Below, in pieces: positions 14,084-23,193 of a stretch of 36,709 bases of DNA (position 1 is its first letter; every line of letters begins with the position of its first letter). The position numbers were made by a program, and so were the translations under genes. The stretch is from contig CATLBW010000016.1 of the NCBI GenBank assembly GCA_949879775.1, positions 1 through 36,709 on the forward strand, written 5' to 3'. Source of the stretch: an uncultured Lachnospiraceae bacterium. Lineage in GTDB: Bacteria; Bacillota; Clostridia; Lachnospirales; Lachnospiraceae. The notes under the pieces were generated by a model. It was given only the letters and a program-made list of their open reading frames with translations, was not told the origin of the DNA and made no database searches.

Positions 14084-15406
14084 ATGGTAAAAGTAGTGAA
14101 GTTTGGCGGCAGCTCCCTGGCAAGCGCAGGGCAGTTTGCAAAAGTAGGAAAGATTATCCGTGCGGAGGAAAGCCGCAGGTATGTGGTGCCCAGCGCGCCC
14201 GGCAAACGCAATGCCAAGGACACCAAAGTGACGGATATGTTGTATCAGTGCTATGCGCTGGCAGAGGCGGAGGAGAATTTTTCCATTGCCTTGCGCAAAA
14301 TCAGGGAGCGTTACGAGGCGATTATCAATGGACTGCACCTAAAGTTATCCTTAGTGAAAGAATTTGAGGAGATTGCAGAGAACTTTAAGAATAAAGCAGG
14401 GGAAGACTATGCGGCTTCCCGTGGGGAATACTTAAATGGGATTATCATGGCGAATTACTTGGGGTATGAGTTTATTGACGCCGCGCAGGTAATCCGTTTT
14501 GACGAGAAGGGGGAATTTGACGCTGAAAAGACGAATGGGATTTTGTCCGCACGCCTCAAAGAATGTGAGCGTGCCGTGATCCCGGGGTTTTATGGGGCTA
14601 AGGCGGACGGAACGGTAAAGACGTTTTCCAGGGGAGGTTCCGATATTACCGGCTCTATTGTAGCCAAGGCGGTCCAGGCTGACATTTAAGAGAATTGGAC
14701 GGATGTTTCCGGTTTCCTGATTGCAGACCCGCGGATTATCGACAACCCCAAAGGGATTAAGGTGATTACTTACCGTGAGCTGCGGGAGCTTTCCTACATG
14801 GGGGCCACCGTGCTGCATGAGGACGCGGTATTCCCGGTGCGCAAGGCAGGGATACCCATCAATATCCGCAATACCAACGCGCCGGAGGACGAGGGCACGT
14901 TGATTGTGGAGAGCACCTGCCGTATGCCGGATTATACCATTACCGGGATTGCCGGGAAGAAAGGGTTCGTGGCGGTGAACGTTGATAAAGATATGATGAA
15001 TTCTGAGGTCGGGTTCGGGCGCAAAGTCTTAGAGGCGTTTGAAAAATACGGCATTTCCTTTGAGCATTTGCCCTCTGGGATTGATACGATGACCGTGTTC
15101 GTGCACCAGGAGGAATTTGAAGGCAAAGAACAGCAGGTATTATCAGCCATCCACAGGCTTGCGCAGCCGGACAGCATTGAGCTGGAGAGTGATATCGCCC
15201 TGGTGGCGGTGGTTGGGCGCGGTATGCGTTCCACGCGCGGGACTGCCGGGAGGATTTTCTCTGCGCTTGCCCATGCGAACGTCAATGTGAAAATGATAGA
15301 CCAAGGTTCCAGTGAGTTGAACATTATTATCGGCGTCAAAAGCTGTGATTTTGAGACGGCAATCCGCGCCATCTATGATATTTTCGTGGAAACCCAGTTG
15401 GGCTAG
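14084..15406 (+). pseudogene. Aspartate kinase with one in-frame stop codon
   Basis: This gene encodes aspartokinase, the first step of lysine, threonine, methionine and diaminopimelate synthesis. The start MVKVVKFGGSSLAS, the middle FSRGGSDITGSIVAKA, the later ELSYMGATVLHEDAVFPV and two C-terminal ACT domains (ITGIAGKKGFVAVNV; VALVAVVGRGMRSTRGTAGRIF) are all intact. A single TAA at 14687-14689 (codon 202) replaces the tyrosine expected in QADIYENWTDVSGF. The same frame then continues undamaged to 15406. Either the gene is recently inactivated, it is read through, or this base is an error. A GTG at 14762 could restart the C-terminal regulatory half. The ATG at 14084 has a close GGAGG; a GTG at 14075 is possible. 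Confidence 0.85.
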
Positions 15407-15416
15407 GGGGGCTTAT

Positions 15417-15863
15417 ATGACTCCATCAGACAGGAAACGCCTGATCGCAAAACATGTGCGGGAATTATCCCGGGATGGGAGGATGCAGCGCTCCCGTAAC
15501 TTCATACAGCATGGAAGCACGTCTGTGTATGAACACAGCGTCCGTGTGGCATATTACAGCCTCAGCATGGCGGACTTCCTGCACCTTCACAGGGACAGGC
15601 GTGAGCTGGTGCGCGGCGCGCTGCTGCACGATTATTTCCTGTATGACTGGCATGAAAAGGACAAAAGCCACAACCTCCACGGGTTTCGCCATCCATTTAC
15701 TGCATTGAGGAATGCGGAGGCGGATTTTACGCTCAGCAGGCGTGAGCGCAATATTATCCTGCGCCATATGTTTCCCTTAATCCCTGCGCCGCCCACCTGC
15801 CTGGAAGGATGGATCGTGTGCATGGTGGATAAGGGATGTTCCGTTTATGAGGTAATAAAATGA
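15417..15863 (+). CDS. HD-domain phosphohydrolase
   Basis: This 148-residue protein is of the metal-dependent HD superfamily. The residues are visible as His in YEHSVRVAYYS, the HD pair in GALLHDYFLYDW and further His in GFRHPF and LRHMFP. I chose the ATG at 15417 because AGGGGGGC lies just upstream; the longer frame runs back into the aspartokinase gene. The substrate is unknown. The stop overlaps the next start (ATGA), making it the first gene of a four-gene cluster with an acyltransferase-like protein, a zinc-ribbon membrane protein and an esterase. Confidence 0.82.
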   Translation: MTPSDRKRLIAKHVRELSRDGRMQRSRNFIQHGSTSVYEHSVRVAYYSLSMADFLHLHRDRRELVRGALLHDYFLYDWHEKDKSHNLHGFRHPFTALRNAEADFTLSRRERNIILRHMFPLIPAPPTCLEGWIVCMVDKGCSVYEVIK

Positions 15864-17146
15864 CAGAAAAAAACCGCAAAAAAGAAATCAAATGGGATAA
15901 ACTTGATAATACGGCAAATGTGTTTCCGGTGATTGCCGGGGAGAGCATGACAAACGTTTACCGCATTTCTGTGACGCTGCACGAAGAAATAAAGCAGGAA
16001 CTGTTACAGGAAGCGTTGGAGCGCGTATTGCCATGGTTTGACGTATTCCGCGTGCGTATCCGTTACGGCGTGTTCTGGTATTATTTTGAGACAAACCAAA
16101 AGCCCGCCCCCGAGGTCAAAAAGGAATATCGTTACCCCTGCCAGTATATCTCACCGAACCGGAACCGCAATTATCTGTTCCGGGTAAATTATTATAAAAA
16201 CAGGATTAATTTAGAGGTCTTCCATGCGCTGACGGATGGCATGGGAGGCATTACTTTTTTGCGGGAACTGACTTACCAATACCTGCGCCTTTCCCATCCG
16301 GAACTGAAGGAGAAGCTGGGCGACGGGCTATGCAGCGACACATCTTTGAACCGTGAGGACAGTTACCTGAAAAATTATAAAAAAAGCCACAAAAAGGGCT
16401 ATAAGACGGCGCGGGCGTTCCAGGTCAAAGGGGAAAAGCTGCGTCCGTTAGAGCTTGGGGTGATGCATGGGTATATGCCCATTCCAGAGCTGAAAAAGGC
16501 ATGCCGGAAATATGGCGTTTCCATCAACGAATACCTGGCGGCTTCTTTTTTATGGAGCATTTACCAGGAATGCCTGCAGGGCGCGCCCTCTAAGCGCCCC
16601 CTCAGCTCTTGCGTGCCGGTTAACCTGCGTCCTTATTTTAATTCTATTACCATGAAGAATTTTTTTGTCATCGTGTCTGCGGTATTCCACCCGAAGGAGG
16701 AGAGCTATTCGTTTGAGGAGGTTGTGCAGATCGTGGCGGACAGCCTGCGCAGCCAGATTAACAGGGAGAATTTAGAGAACCTTTTTGCCTATAACGTGTC
16801 GAATGAGAAAAATTTCATCCTCCGGGCAGTGCCGTTGTTTATCAAAAATATTGCCATCCGCTTTATCTACAGGACCAGCGCGCTTGCCAATACCACGACT
16901 GTCACCAATATCGGGAACATCCAGGTAAGAGAAGAATACCAGGGATATATCAGGGATTTTAGCGCGATGCTGTCTATGTCGGAGGGGCAGAATATCAAAG
17001 GGACTATCTGCTCTTACCGGGACACGATGGTCTTTACCATCAGCAGCAGCCTTGCGGACGTGTCCGTGCAGAGGGGGTTTTTCCGGCGGCTTTCCAAAGA
17101 TGGAATCCCGGTGCGGATTGAGACGAATGGAGTGTATAATGAATGA
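15860..17146 (+). CDS. Condensation/alcohol acyltransferase-like protein
   Basis: This 428-residue cytoplasmic protein belongs to the BAHD/condensation-like acyltransferase superfamily. The key motif is EVFHALTDGMGG (HxxxDG type), with catalytic His at about residue 120, followed by a second half with LSSCVPVNLRPYF and NIGNIQV segments typical of alcohol acetyltransferase/PapA-like folds. No carrier-protein domain is attached. It overlaps its neighbours by four bases on both sides (ATGA), so stoichiometric production with the HD and membrane proteins is likely. The acyl donor and acceptor are unknown. Confidence 0.78.
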   Translation: MTEKNRKKEIKWDKLDNTANVFPVIAGESMTNVYRISVTLHEEIKQELLQEALERVLPWFDVFRVRIRYGVFWYYFETNQKPAPEVKKEYRYPCQYISPNRNRNYLFRVNYYKNRINLEVFHALTDGMGGITFLRELTYQYLRLSHPELKEKLGDGLCSDTSLNREDSYLKNYKKSHKKGYKTARAFQVKGEKLRPLELGVMHGYMPIPELKKACRKYGVSINEYLAASFLWSIYQECLQGAPSKRPLSSCVPVNLRPYFNSITMKNFFVIVSAVFHPKEESYSFEEVVQIVADSLRSQINRENLENLFAYNVSNEKNFILRAVPLFIKNIAIRFIYRTSALANTTTVTNIGNIQVREEYQGYIRDFSAMLSMSEGQNIKGTICSYRDTMVFTISSSLADVSVQRGFFRRLSKDGIPVRIETNGVYNE

Positions 17147-17811
17147 GAAAATGTAACAAATGCCATGTGGGAATATTAGACAATACCAGCGTATGCCCCC
17201 TTTGCAGCAGCGTGCTGGAAGAGACAGGGGAAGAAGGGTGGCATAATGGCTACCCGGATGTGAAGGCAGTTTCCAAAAAACTAAGTTTTGTGGTGCGCCT
17301 GTACAGCTTTCTGGCAATCATTGTTGAAGCGGCGCTGATTGCCATCAATTATGTGGCTTACCGCGGGGTCTGGTGGTCGGCAATCAGTGGGATTACGATC
17401 TTATATTTCTTTATTACCTTGAAATATTCATTACAGAAAAATAACGGTTATAAGACAGTGATATTGGTGCAGCTTGTCGGGGCGGTGCTTTTAGTTATTG
17501 CTGCGGACAACATTGTCGGTTACAAGGGCTGGTCAGTCAATTATGTGCTGCCGAGCGCGATATTGCTGTTGGACGCCACGGTTGGCATATTGATGGTTGT
17601 CAATATGTCCAACTGGCAAAGTTACATCCTGATGCAGATCCTTACCGTGCTTTTGTCCGGCGGCTGCGTGCTGTTGTGGAGGTTTGGCATAATCGCAAGC
17701 CCGGCGCTGACGCTGATAGCCCTTGCCGTTTCACTGTGCATGCTCCTTGGGACTTTGATTTTTGGGGAACGCAGGGCAAAAGCGGAGCTGAAATGGCGCT
17801 TCCATGTGTGA
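17143..17811 (+). CDS. Zinc-ribbon membrane protein, DUF6320-like
   Basis: This 222-residue protein begins with a zinc ribbon (MRKCNKCHVGILDNTSVCPLC: two CxxC pairs) followed by about six membrane segments from residue 45 onward and a short basic tail. I recall this layout as DUF6320, found in Lachnospiraceae next to alcohol acyltransferase-like genes; the name is from memory. The start overlaps the acyltransferase stop (ATGA). A membrane scaffold or transporter role would fit, but nothing in the sequence proves it. Confidence 0.7.
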   Translation: MRKCNKCHVGILDNTSVCPLCSSVLEETGEEGWHNGYPDVKAVSKKLSFVVRLYSFLAIIVEAALIAINYVAYRGVWWSAISGITILYFFITLKYSLQKNNGYKTVILVQLVGAVLLVIAADNIVGYKGWSVNYVLPSAILLLDATVGILMVVNMSNWQSYILMQILTVLLSGGCVLLWRFGIIASPALTLIALAVSLCMLLGTLIFGERRAKAELKWRFHV

Positions 17812-17844
17812 GGGGCAGCGTGGAAAATAAGGAGGAAGACAAAA

Positions 17845-17949
17845 TATAAGGACGGGATACAAAGCATAAGGGACGGGATACAAAGCATAAGGGACGGGAT
17901 ACAAGGCATAAGGAACGGGATACAAGGCATAAGGGACGGGATACAAGGA
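17845..17949 (+). repeat. Five tandem 21-bp repeats before the esterase gene
   Basis: The unit GACGGGATACAAAGCATAAGG (or close variants) begins at 17851, 17872, 17893, 17914 and 17935. The last unit runs directly into the AAGGAGG ribosome site (17945-17951) of the esterase. A second AAGGAGG lies before the array at 17828-17834. Confidence 0.92.
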
Positions 17950-17959
17950 GGAAAAAGAC

Positions 17960-18880
17960 ATGCAGGAGGTCAGCGTACGCGGGAGGGTCATCCGGGATAT
18001 GATTGCACATGTGACGAATGACAATCTGATAGGCAGGAAGATTAAGACGGGAGAGCTGCGCAAAAAATTGGTGGAGCCTAAGTGGAGGTGCCCGGACTGT
18101 TTTAGGATGACAGAGGTTATATTGCCCAATTTTCAGATGGAATACCTTTGCCGGAGGGAAAACCCACGGACGGATTATGTGATTTTGCAGCTTCACGGCG
18201 GCGGTTATATCGGGGCTATGCGCAATGCGTACCGTTCCTTCGCGGGCCTGTACTGTGAGGTCAGCAAGGGTATGGATGTGCTGACAATCGACTACCGTGT
18301 GGCTCCCGAGGACCCATACCCGGCAGCGTTAGAGGACGCCGTGGAGGCTTATGGATGGCTTAGGGACGCTGGATGGAACAGCAGGCAGATTATTGTGGTG
18401 GGCGATTCCGCGGGAGGGGGGCTTGCCCTTGCGCTCTGTATGTATCTGAAAGACCACAATAAGCGGCTGCCCGGCGGGCTGGCGCTGATGTCGCCCTGGG
18501 CGGACCTTACGGCGAGTGGCCCATCATATTTGGATAATTACGAGAATGACCCCCTGTTTGGGAATACAACCGACAGCCTGATTTACAACCGGGACTATGT
18601 GGGCATGCATAATGTAAAAGACCCGTATATATCACCGATGTTTGGGGAGTATTGGGGGTTCCCTCCGATGCTTATCCAGGCAGGCTCCATAGAGATGCTG
18701 CTGAGCGATTCTATCGGCGTCGCATATAAGGCAAAGCGGCACGGGGTGAAAGTGCGCCTGAGCATCTATGAGGGGATGTTCCATGTGTTCCAGATGGGAA
18801 TGATGATGATGCCCGAATCGAAACGTGCGTGGAGGGAGATTGGCAGGTACTTTGAAGTGGTGGCTGGCAATGAGGCTTGA
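17960..18880 (+). CDS. Alpha/beta hydrolase, esterase of the HSL type
   Basis: This 306-residue carboxylesterase has the hormone-sensitive-lipase features: oxyanion-hole motif HGGG (in LQLHGGGYIG), nucleophile motif GDSAGGG, and catalytic His in MFHVFQMG. The acidic member is probably Glu or Asp in GSIEMLLSDS. No signal peptide is seen. The ATG at 17960 is eight bases after AAGGAGG. It follows the acyltransferase cluster with a 148-base gap filled by tandem repeats, and its stop overlaps the -35 box of the next promoter. An ester product of the upstream acyltransferase is a reasonable but unproven substrate. Confidence 0.88.
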   Translation: MQEVSVRGRVIRDMIAHVTNDNLIGRKIKTGELRKKLVEPKWRCPDCFRMTEVILPNFQMEYLCRRENPRTDYVILQLHGGGYIGAMRNAYRSFAGLYCEVSKGMDVLTIDYRVAPEDPYPAALEDAVEAYGWLRDAGWNSRQIIVVGDSAGGGLALALCMYLKDHNKRLPGGLALMSPWADLTASGPSYLDNYENDPLFGNTTDSLIYNRDYVGMHNVKDPYISPMFGEYWGFPPMLIQAGSIEMLLSDSIGVAYKAKRHGVKVRLSIYEGMFHVFQMGMMMMPESKRAWREIGRYFEVVAGNEA

Positions 18881-18906
18881 CAATCGGGGAGCTGGAAAAT
18901 TATAAT
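18877..18906 (+). promoter_or_regulatory. Consensus SigA promoter
   Basis: TTGACA (18877-18882), 18 bases, TATAAT (18901-18906); both boxes are perfect. The -35 contains the TGA stop of the esterase gene. It should drive the cadherin-like gene and probably clpC. Confidence 0.85.
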
Positions 18907-18945
18907 AGAGCTGGTAAGAATCGGATAAAGAGAAAGGTGATACAT

Positions 18946-20616
18946 ATGAGAAGAAGAAAGCCGTTTATGGGTATACTGTTATCATGGATGTTATTTGTGG
19001 GGGTTTCCCAGTTATTGCCGGTTCATATAGATGGAGCAAAAGTGTTTGCCGAAGCGGTACAGTCTGGTGACAACAGTTTGTCCACGCTGAGCCTCTCAGC
19101 GGGAACGTTATCCCCGGAATTTCAGTATAACATTGTCGATTATACGGCGTCCGTAGGGGCGGACGTTACCAGTGTGGAAGTCAGCGCCAAGCCCTCCAAT
19201 GAGTTTGCAGTTATTGAATCAGTGTCCGGCAACACAGATTTGCAGCCGGGGGAGAATACAATCAGCATTGTAGTAAAAGCACAAAATGGCGTGGCTGCTA
19301 CCTATAAAATTGTGGTAACCAGGGAGGGGGCAGCTTCGGAGGGGACAGATGGGGCAGCCCAGGAACCGCAGGCGGACGGCACGGAGGCAGCAGCCGAGGA
19401 GCAGCAGGCAGGCGGGGCAGAAGGAGGGATTACCATTGAGGGGCATCCTTTCAACCTGGCGCCCACGGTCCCTGATGAGGTTGTGCCGCAGGATTTTACC
19501 AAGACAGCCGTTACCTGCCAGGGACAGCAGGTGGAAGGGCTTTCGTTCGATAAAGCGGAATTGACGTTGGTTTACCTGACAACGCCAAGCACAGAGGTAA
19601 AAAACATGCTTGCAGTATATGAAGGCGAGGGCGGCGGCTTTTACCCTTTTCGTAAGCTCCAGCTTAATGAGGCGGATTATTTTATTGTGTTAAACCCGCC
19701 CAAGGAGACGGGGCTTTCGCAGGAATATACCCAGGCGGAGCAGAAAGTGGGTGAATTTGCCAACGTGCCGGCATATGTCAGGGGCGGGGGTTCCGATAGC
19801 GAGGGATTTTCCTTGGTTTATGGCGCCAGCAGTTACGGCAATAAAGGCTGGTATCAGTACGATGCGAAAGAATCTACCATTCAGCGATATAACCCTGTGG
19901 GGCAGGACGCCCAGCAGGCAGCCCCGGTTACCCAGCCGGAGGGCTCTTTAGAGCCGGGCGCGGAAATGCAGAGCCTGCAAAAGGCTTATACGGATATGGA
20001 GGAGCAATTTAATAAGCACAAAGATTCTTCCAGGAAGACAACGGCGGTATTGATATTCGTGATAGCAGTGCTGCTGGTGGTGGTGGTTAATTTACTTCTC
20101 CGCGGCAAGAAAGATCCAGAGGAACCGTTAGAGGAAGAGCCGGATTACGATGATTTGAGCGAAAAAGTCAGGGAGCAGTTAAAAAGTTCCAGGAAGTCCC
20201 GCCGCGGCACAGATGGGGCTGCGGGGCATCGGACGAAAGATGTGGAAGAGGAGCCGTGGGAAGATGAGGATAACATAGAACCGAAAATAATACTCAGGCA
20301 GCAGACGAAGGCGATGCCAGAGCTTGGCTTAAGCATGGGGCAGCAGAAAGCCCAAGGCATGAAGGGAGCTTCTAGGGCAGAGAGACGCCCAGAGCAGCAT
20401 ATGACAGAGAAAAGGCAGCCGATGGCAGGGAAGAAGCAGCCTGTGGCTGAGAAGAGGCAGCAGGCAGTGGAGAGGCAGCCTGTGGCTGAAAAGAGGCAGC
20501 AGGCAGTGGAGAGGCAGCCTGTGGCTGAGAAGAGGCAGCAGGCAATGGAGAGGAAGCCGGAAGCGAGGATGGCGCCGGACGATGATTTTGAGGTAATAGA
20601 TTTAGAAGATTTATAG
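18946..20616 (+). CDS. Membrane-anchored protein with cadherin-like domain
   Basis: This protein of about 556 residues has an N-terminal signal or anchor (MRRRKPFMGILLSWMLFVGVSQLLPV), a cadherin-like beta-sandwich domain near residues 40-125 (LSTLSLSAGTLSPEFQYNIVDYTASVG...AATYKIVVTREG), an uncharacterised extracellular region to about 330, one membrane helix at 365-387 (TTAVLIFVIAVLLVVVVNLLL), and a long charged cytoplasmic tail with three 13-residue repeats. The start must be the ATG at 18946 with AAAGGTGA upstream; the apparent TTG start at 18877 is the promoter -35 box. It immediately precedes clpC, so it could link cell-surface state to protein quality control, which is speculation. Confidence 0.78.
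   Translation: MRRRKPFMGILLSWMLFVGVSQLLPVHIDGAKVFAEAVQSGDNSLSTLSLSAGTLSPEFQYNIVDYTASVGADVTSVEVSAKPSNEFAVIESVSGNTDLQPGENTISIVVKAQNGVAATYKIVVTREGAASEGTDGAAQEPQADGTEAAAEEQQAGGAEGGITIEGHPFNLAPTVPDEVVPQDFTKTAVTCQGQQVEGLSFDKAELTLVYLTTPSTEVKNMLAVYEGEGGGFYPFRKLQLNEADYFIVLNPPKETGLSQEYTQAEQKVGEFANVPAYVRGGGSDSEGFSLVYGASSYGNKGWYQYDAKESTIQRYNPVGQDAQQAAPVTQPEGSLEPGAEMQSLQKAYTDMEEQFNKHKDSSRKTTAVLIFVIAVLLVVVVNLLLRGKKDPEEPLEEEPDYDDLSEKVREQLKSSRKSRRGTDGAAGHRTKDVEEEPWEDEDNIEPKIILRQQTKAMPELGLSMGQQKAQGMKGASRAERRPEQHMTEKRQPMAGKKQPVAEKRQQAVERQPVAEKRQQAVERQPVAEKRQQAMERKPEARMAPDDDFEVIDLEDL
20443..20559 (+). repeat. Three tandem 39-bp repeats in coding sequence
   Basis: Copies start at 20443, 20482 and 20521 and encode VAEKRQQAVERQP-like 13-residue units in the cytoplasmic tail of the cadherin-like protein. 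The frame is kept. Confidence 0.9.
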
Positions 20617-20640
20617 GCAGTAAGCTGACAGGAGGAAGCA

Positions 20641-23091
20641 ATGCAGAGACAATATACAGGTCAGGCAAAAAAAGCGTTGGAGCTTGCAAACAGGCTGTCA
20701 AAGAAGCTAGGGCACAATTATGTGGGCACAGAGCATATTTTGGCGGGGCTGATTCAGGAGAAGTATGGCGTGGCGGCGCAGGTGCTTACAGATAACCAGG
20801 TAGAGGAGGATAAGCTTTTAGGGCTGATTGAGGAATTGATTGCGCCCGGGGAAGGGACTGTGCTGTTAGACCGTGACGGGTATTCGCCCAGGACCCAGCG
20901 TGTGCTTGATAATGCAGGGAAAGAGGCGGCGCGTTTTAACAGTGAGAAGGTTGGGACGGAACATTTGCTGTTAGCGCTATTAAAAGAAAATGAATCCGCT
21001 TCCGTGCGGCTTTTGAATACGATGGGAATCAACCTGCAAAAGCTTTATATTGAATTGTTAGTGGCAATGGGGCAGGAAGGGAGTTTTTCCAAGGAAGAGC
21101 TGAAATCGGCAAAGGTCAGGAAGAAAAACCTTCAGGCCACGCCGGTATTGGACCAATATTCCAGGGATTTGACACGCCTGGCGCAGGAAGGAAGGCTGGA
21201 CCCTGTGATTGGCAGGAAGGAGGAGATCCGGCGGGTTATCCAGATTTTAAGCCGCCGGGGCAAGAATAACCCTTGCCTGATTGGCGAGCCTGGCGTAGGG
21301 AAAACGGCGATTGCGGAAGGGCTGGCGCAGCAGATTGCTTTAGGGCTGGTGCCTGAGCCTGTAGCGGATAAGCGTGTGGTTACGCTTGATTTGTCCAGTA
21401 TGATAGCTGGCTCAAAGTACCGTGGGGAGTTTGAGGAGCGCATCAAAAAAGTCATCCGTGAAGTGATAGGGGCGGGGAATATCCTGCTGTTTATGGATGA
21501 GCTGCATACAATCATTGGCGCAGGAGGCGCGGAGGGCGCCATGGACGCTTCCAATATCTTAAAGCCTTACCTTGCCCGTGGTGAAATGCAGATGATTGGC
21601 GCGACTACGGTGGAAGAATACCGCAAATATATTGAGCGGGATGCAGCCTTAGAGCGGCGTTTCCAGCCGGTGATGGTGGAAGAGCCATCTATGGGGGAAA
21701 CGGTTGAGATTTTGAAGGGGCTGCGCGGTTTCTATGAGAAGCATCATCAGGTGGAAATTACCGATGAAGGCTTAGAGGCGGCGGCAAGGCTGTCTGAGCG
21801 TTATATTTCAGACCGATTCCTGCCGGATAAGGCAATCGACCTTATGGATGAAGCGGCTGCCCGCGTGCGTTTGCGGGGCGTTAAATCTTCCGAGAGAATG
21901 CAGGAGATTGCCGTACAAATCAACCAGATAACAGAAGAGCAGGAAGAAGCCATCCGTGATATGGATTTGGAGCTGGCGACAAAGCTGCGCCAGAAAAAAG
22001 AAGAATTACAGCATGAATCCCAGAAGCTTCAGAAAAAGGCAAAGAAATCCTTGAAACAGAAGAAAGAGAAAGTGGGCGAGAACGATATTGCGGAAGTGGT
22101 AGCGCAATGGACGAAGATCCCTGTAAAAAGGCTTGCCGAGGAAGAAGGGGCCAAACTGCGTAAACTGGAAAGCGTGCTGCATAAGCGTGTGATCGGGCAG
22201 GAGGAAGCAGTCAGCGCGGTAGCGAAGGCAGTCCGGCGCGGCAGGGTAGGGCTAAAAGACCCTAACCGCCCGATTGGCTCTTTTTTGTTCTTAGGGCCGA
22301 CGGGGGTTGGCAAGACGGAGATTTCCAAAGCGTTAGCGGAGGCTATGTTCGGCAGTGAAGATTCTATGATACGTGTAGATATGTCAGAGTATATGGAGAA
22401 ACACAGCGTGTCGAAGATGATTGGATCACCGCCCGGCTATGTAGGGTATGACGAAGGAGGGCAGCTCAGTGAAAAAGTAAGGCGCAGCCCTTATTCCGTG
22501 ATTTTGTTTGATGAGATTGAGAAGGCCCATCCGGATGTATTTAATATCTTGCTGCAAGTGCTGGATGACGGGCATATTACCGACGCCCAGGGCAGGAAGG
22601 TGGACTTTAAGAATACGATTATTATCATGACCTCCAACGCCGGGGCGCAGTCCATTATTGAGCCTAAGGCGCTGGGCTTTGCCTCTGTGGAGGACGCCAA
22701 GCATGACTATGAGCGGATGAAAGGCAGCGTCATGGAGGAGGTGCGCAGGATTTTCAAGCCGGAATTCCTCAACCGTATTGATGAGACAATCGTTTTCCAT
22801 GCATTGACGAAGGAAGATATGAAGAAGATTGTGACGCTGATGACAAAGACCCTTATTGCGCGCTGTAAAGAACAGATGGGAATTACATTACAGATCACCG
22901 GCAGCGTTAAAAGCCATATTGTAGAGACGGCATATGAGCCTAAGTATGGCGCGCGGCCTTTGCGCAGGAAGATCCAGAATGAATTGGAAGACGGGCTGGC
23001 AGAGGAGATTTTGGCAGGCAACATTAAGCAGGGGGACCAGGTAGAGGTGTCCATGAACAAAAAAGAAGTGCAGTTTACGGTTGTGCCATAG
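20641..23091 (+). CDS. clpC: ATP-dependent Clp protease ATP-binding subunit ClpC
   Basis: This AAA+ unfoldase feeds ClpP and controls protein quality and regulated proteolysis. The order of domains is two Clp N repeats (residues 1-145), the first AAA module with GEPGVGKTA at about 215-223, a middle coiled-coil segment near 410-480 with the short ClpC-type M domain, the second AAA module with GPTGVGKTE at about 551-559, and the C-terminal D2-small domain ([15 protein letters not shown]). The 816-residue length is typical of ClpC. The ribosome site is AGGAGGAAGCA. The ctsR-mcsA-mcsB genes found upstream in Bacillus are missing here. Confidence 0.96.
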   Translation: MQRQYTGQAKKALELANRLSKKLGHNYVGTEHILAGLIQEKYGVAAQVLTDNQVEEDKLLGLIEELIAPGEGTVLLDRDGYSPRTQRVLDNAGKEAARFNSEKVGTEHLLLALLKENESASVRLLNTMGINLQKLYIELLVAMGQEGSFSKEELKSAKVRKKNLQATPVLDQYSRDLTRLAQEGRLDPVIGRKEEIRRVIQILSRRGKNNPCLIGEPGVGKTAIAEGLAQQIALGLVPEPVADKRVVTLDLSSMIAGSKYRGEFEERIKKVIREVIGAGNILLFMDELHTIIGAGGAEGAMDASNILKPYLARGEMQMIGATTVEEYRKYIERDAALERRFQPVMVEEPSMGETVEILKGLRGFYEKHHQVEITDEGLEAAARLSERYISDRFLPDKAIDLMDEAAARVRLRGVKSSERMQEIAVQINQITEEQEEAIRDMDLELATKLRQKKEELQHESQKLQKKAKKSLKQKKEKVGENDIAEVVAQWTKIPVKRLAEEEGAKLRKLESVLHKRVIGQEEAVSAVAKAVRRGRVGLKDPNRPIGSFLFLGPTGVGKTEISKALAEAMFGSEDSMIRVDMSEYMEKHSVSKMIGSPPGYVGYDEGGQLSEKVRRSPYSVILFDEIEKAHPDVFNILLQVLDDGHITDAQGRKVDFKNTIIIMTSNAGAQSIIEPKALGFASVEDAKHDYERMKGSVMEEVRRIFKPEFLNRIDETIVFHALTKEDMKKIVTLMTKTLIARCKEQMGITLQITGSVKSHIVETAYEPKYGARPLRRKIQNELEDGLAEEILAGNIKQGDQVEVSMNKKEVQFTVVP

Positions 23092-23155
23092 AAAAAGAAG
23101 TGCAGTATATAGCTGTGACATAGAAAAAGAAGTGCAGTATATAGCTGTGACATAG
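23060..23155 (+). repeat. Three tandem 32-bp units at the clpC 3' end
   Basis: Units at 23060-23091 (the last clpC codons and stop), 23092-23123 and 23124-23155. The second and third are identical; the first differs at a few bases. Each unit ends in TAG. Confidence 0.9.
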
Positions 23156-23193
23156 AAAAGGGAAAAGGCTGCGCAGGCATGGAGAGGTTTAGC

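Noticed and set aside
14687..14689. Recoded stop codon (read as an amino acid)
   Set aside because: UAA recoding has no support here; all other genes use TAA as a normal stop. A mutation or base error is simpler.
17845..17949. Possible CRISPR array
   Set aside because: The 21-base units are directly adjacent with no variable spacers, and no cas genes are present.
17642..18196. Minus-strand frames with repeated Leu/Tyr/Pro/Val residues
   Set aside because: They are shadows of the tandem 21-bp repeat and of the coding strand; no ribosome site and no protein-like ends.
18877..18945. N-terminal extension of the cadherin-like protein from TTG
   Set aside because: The TTG is the -35 box of a perfect promoter; the ATG at 18946 has a ribosome site and a signal-type sequence.
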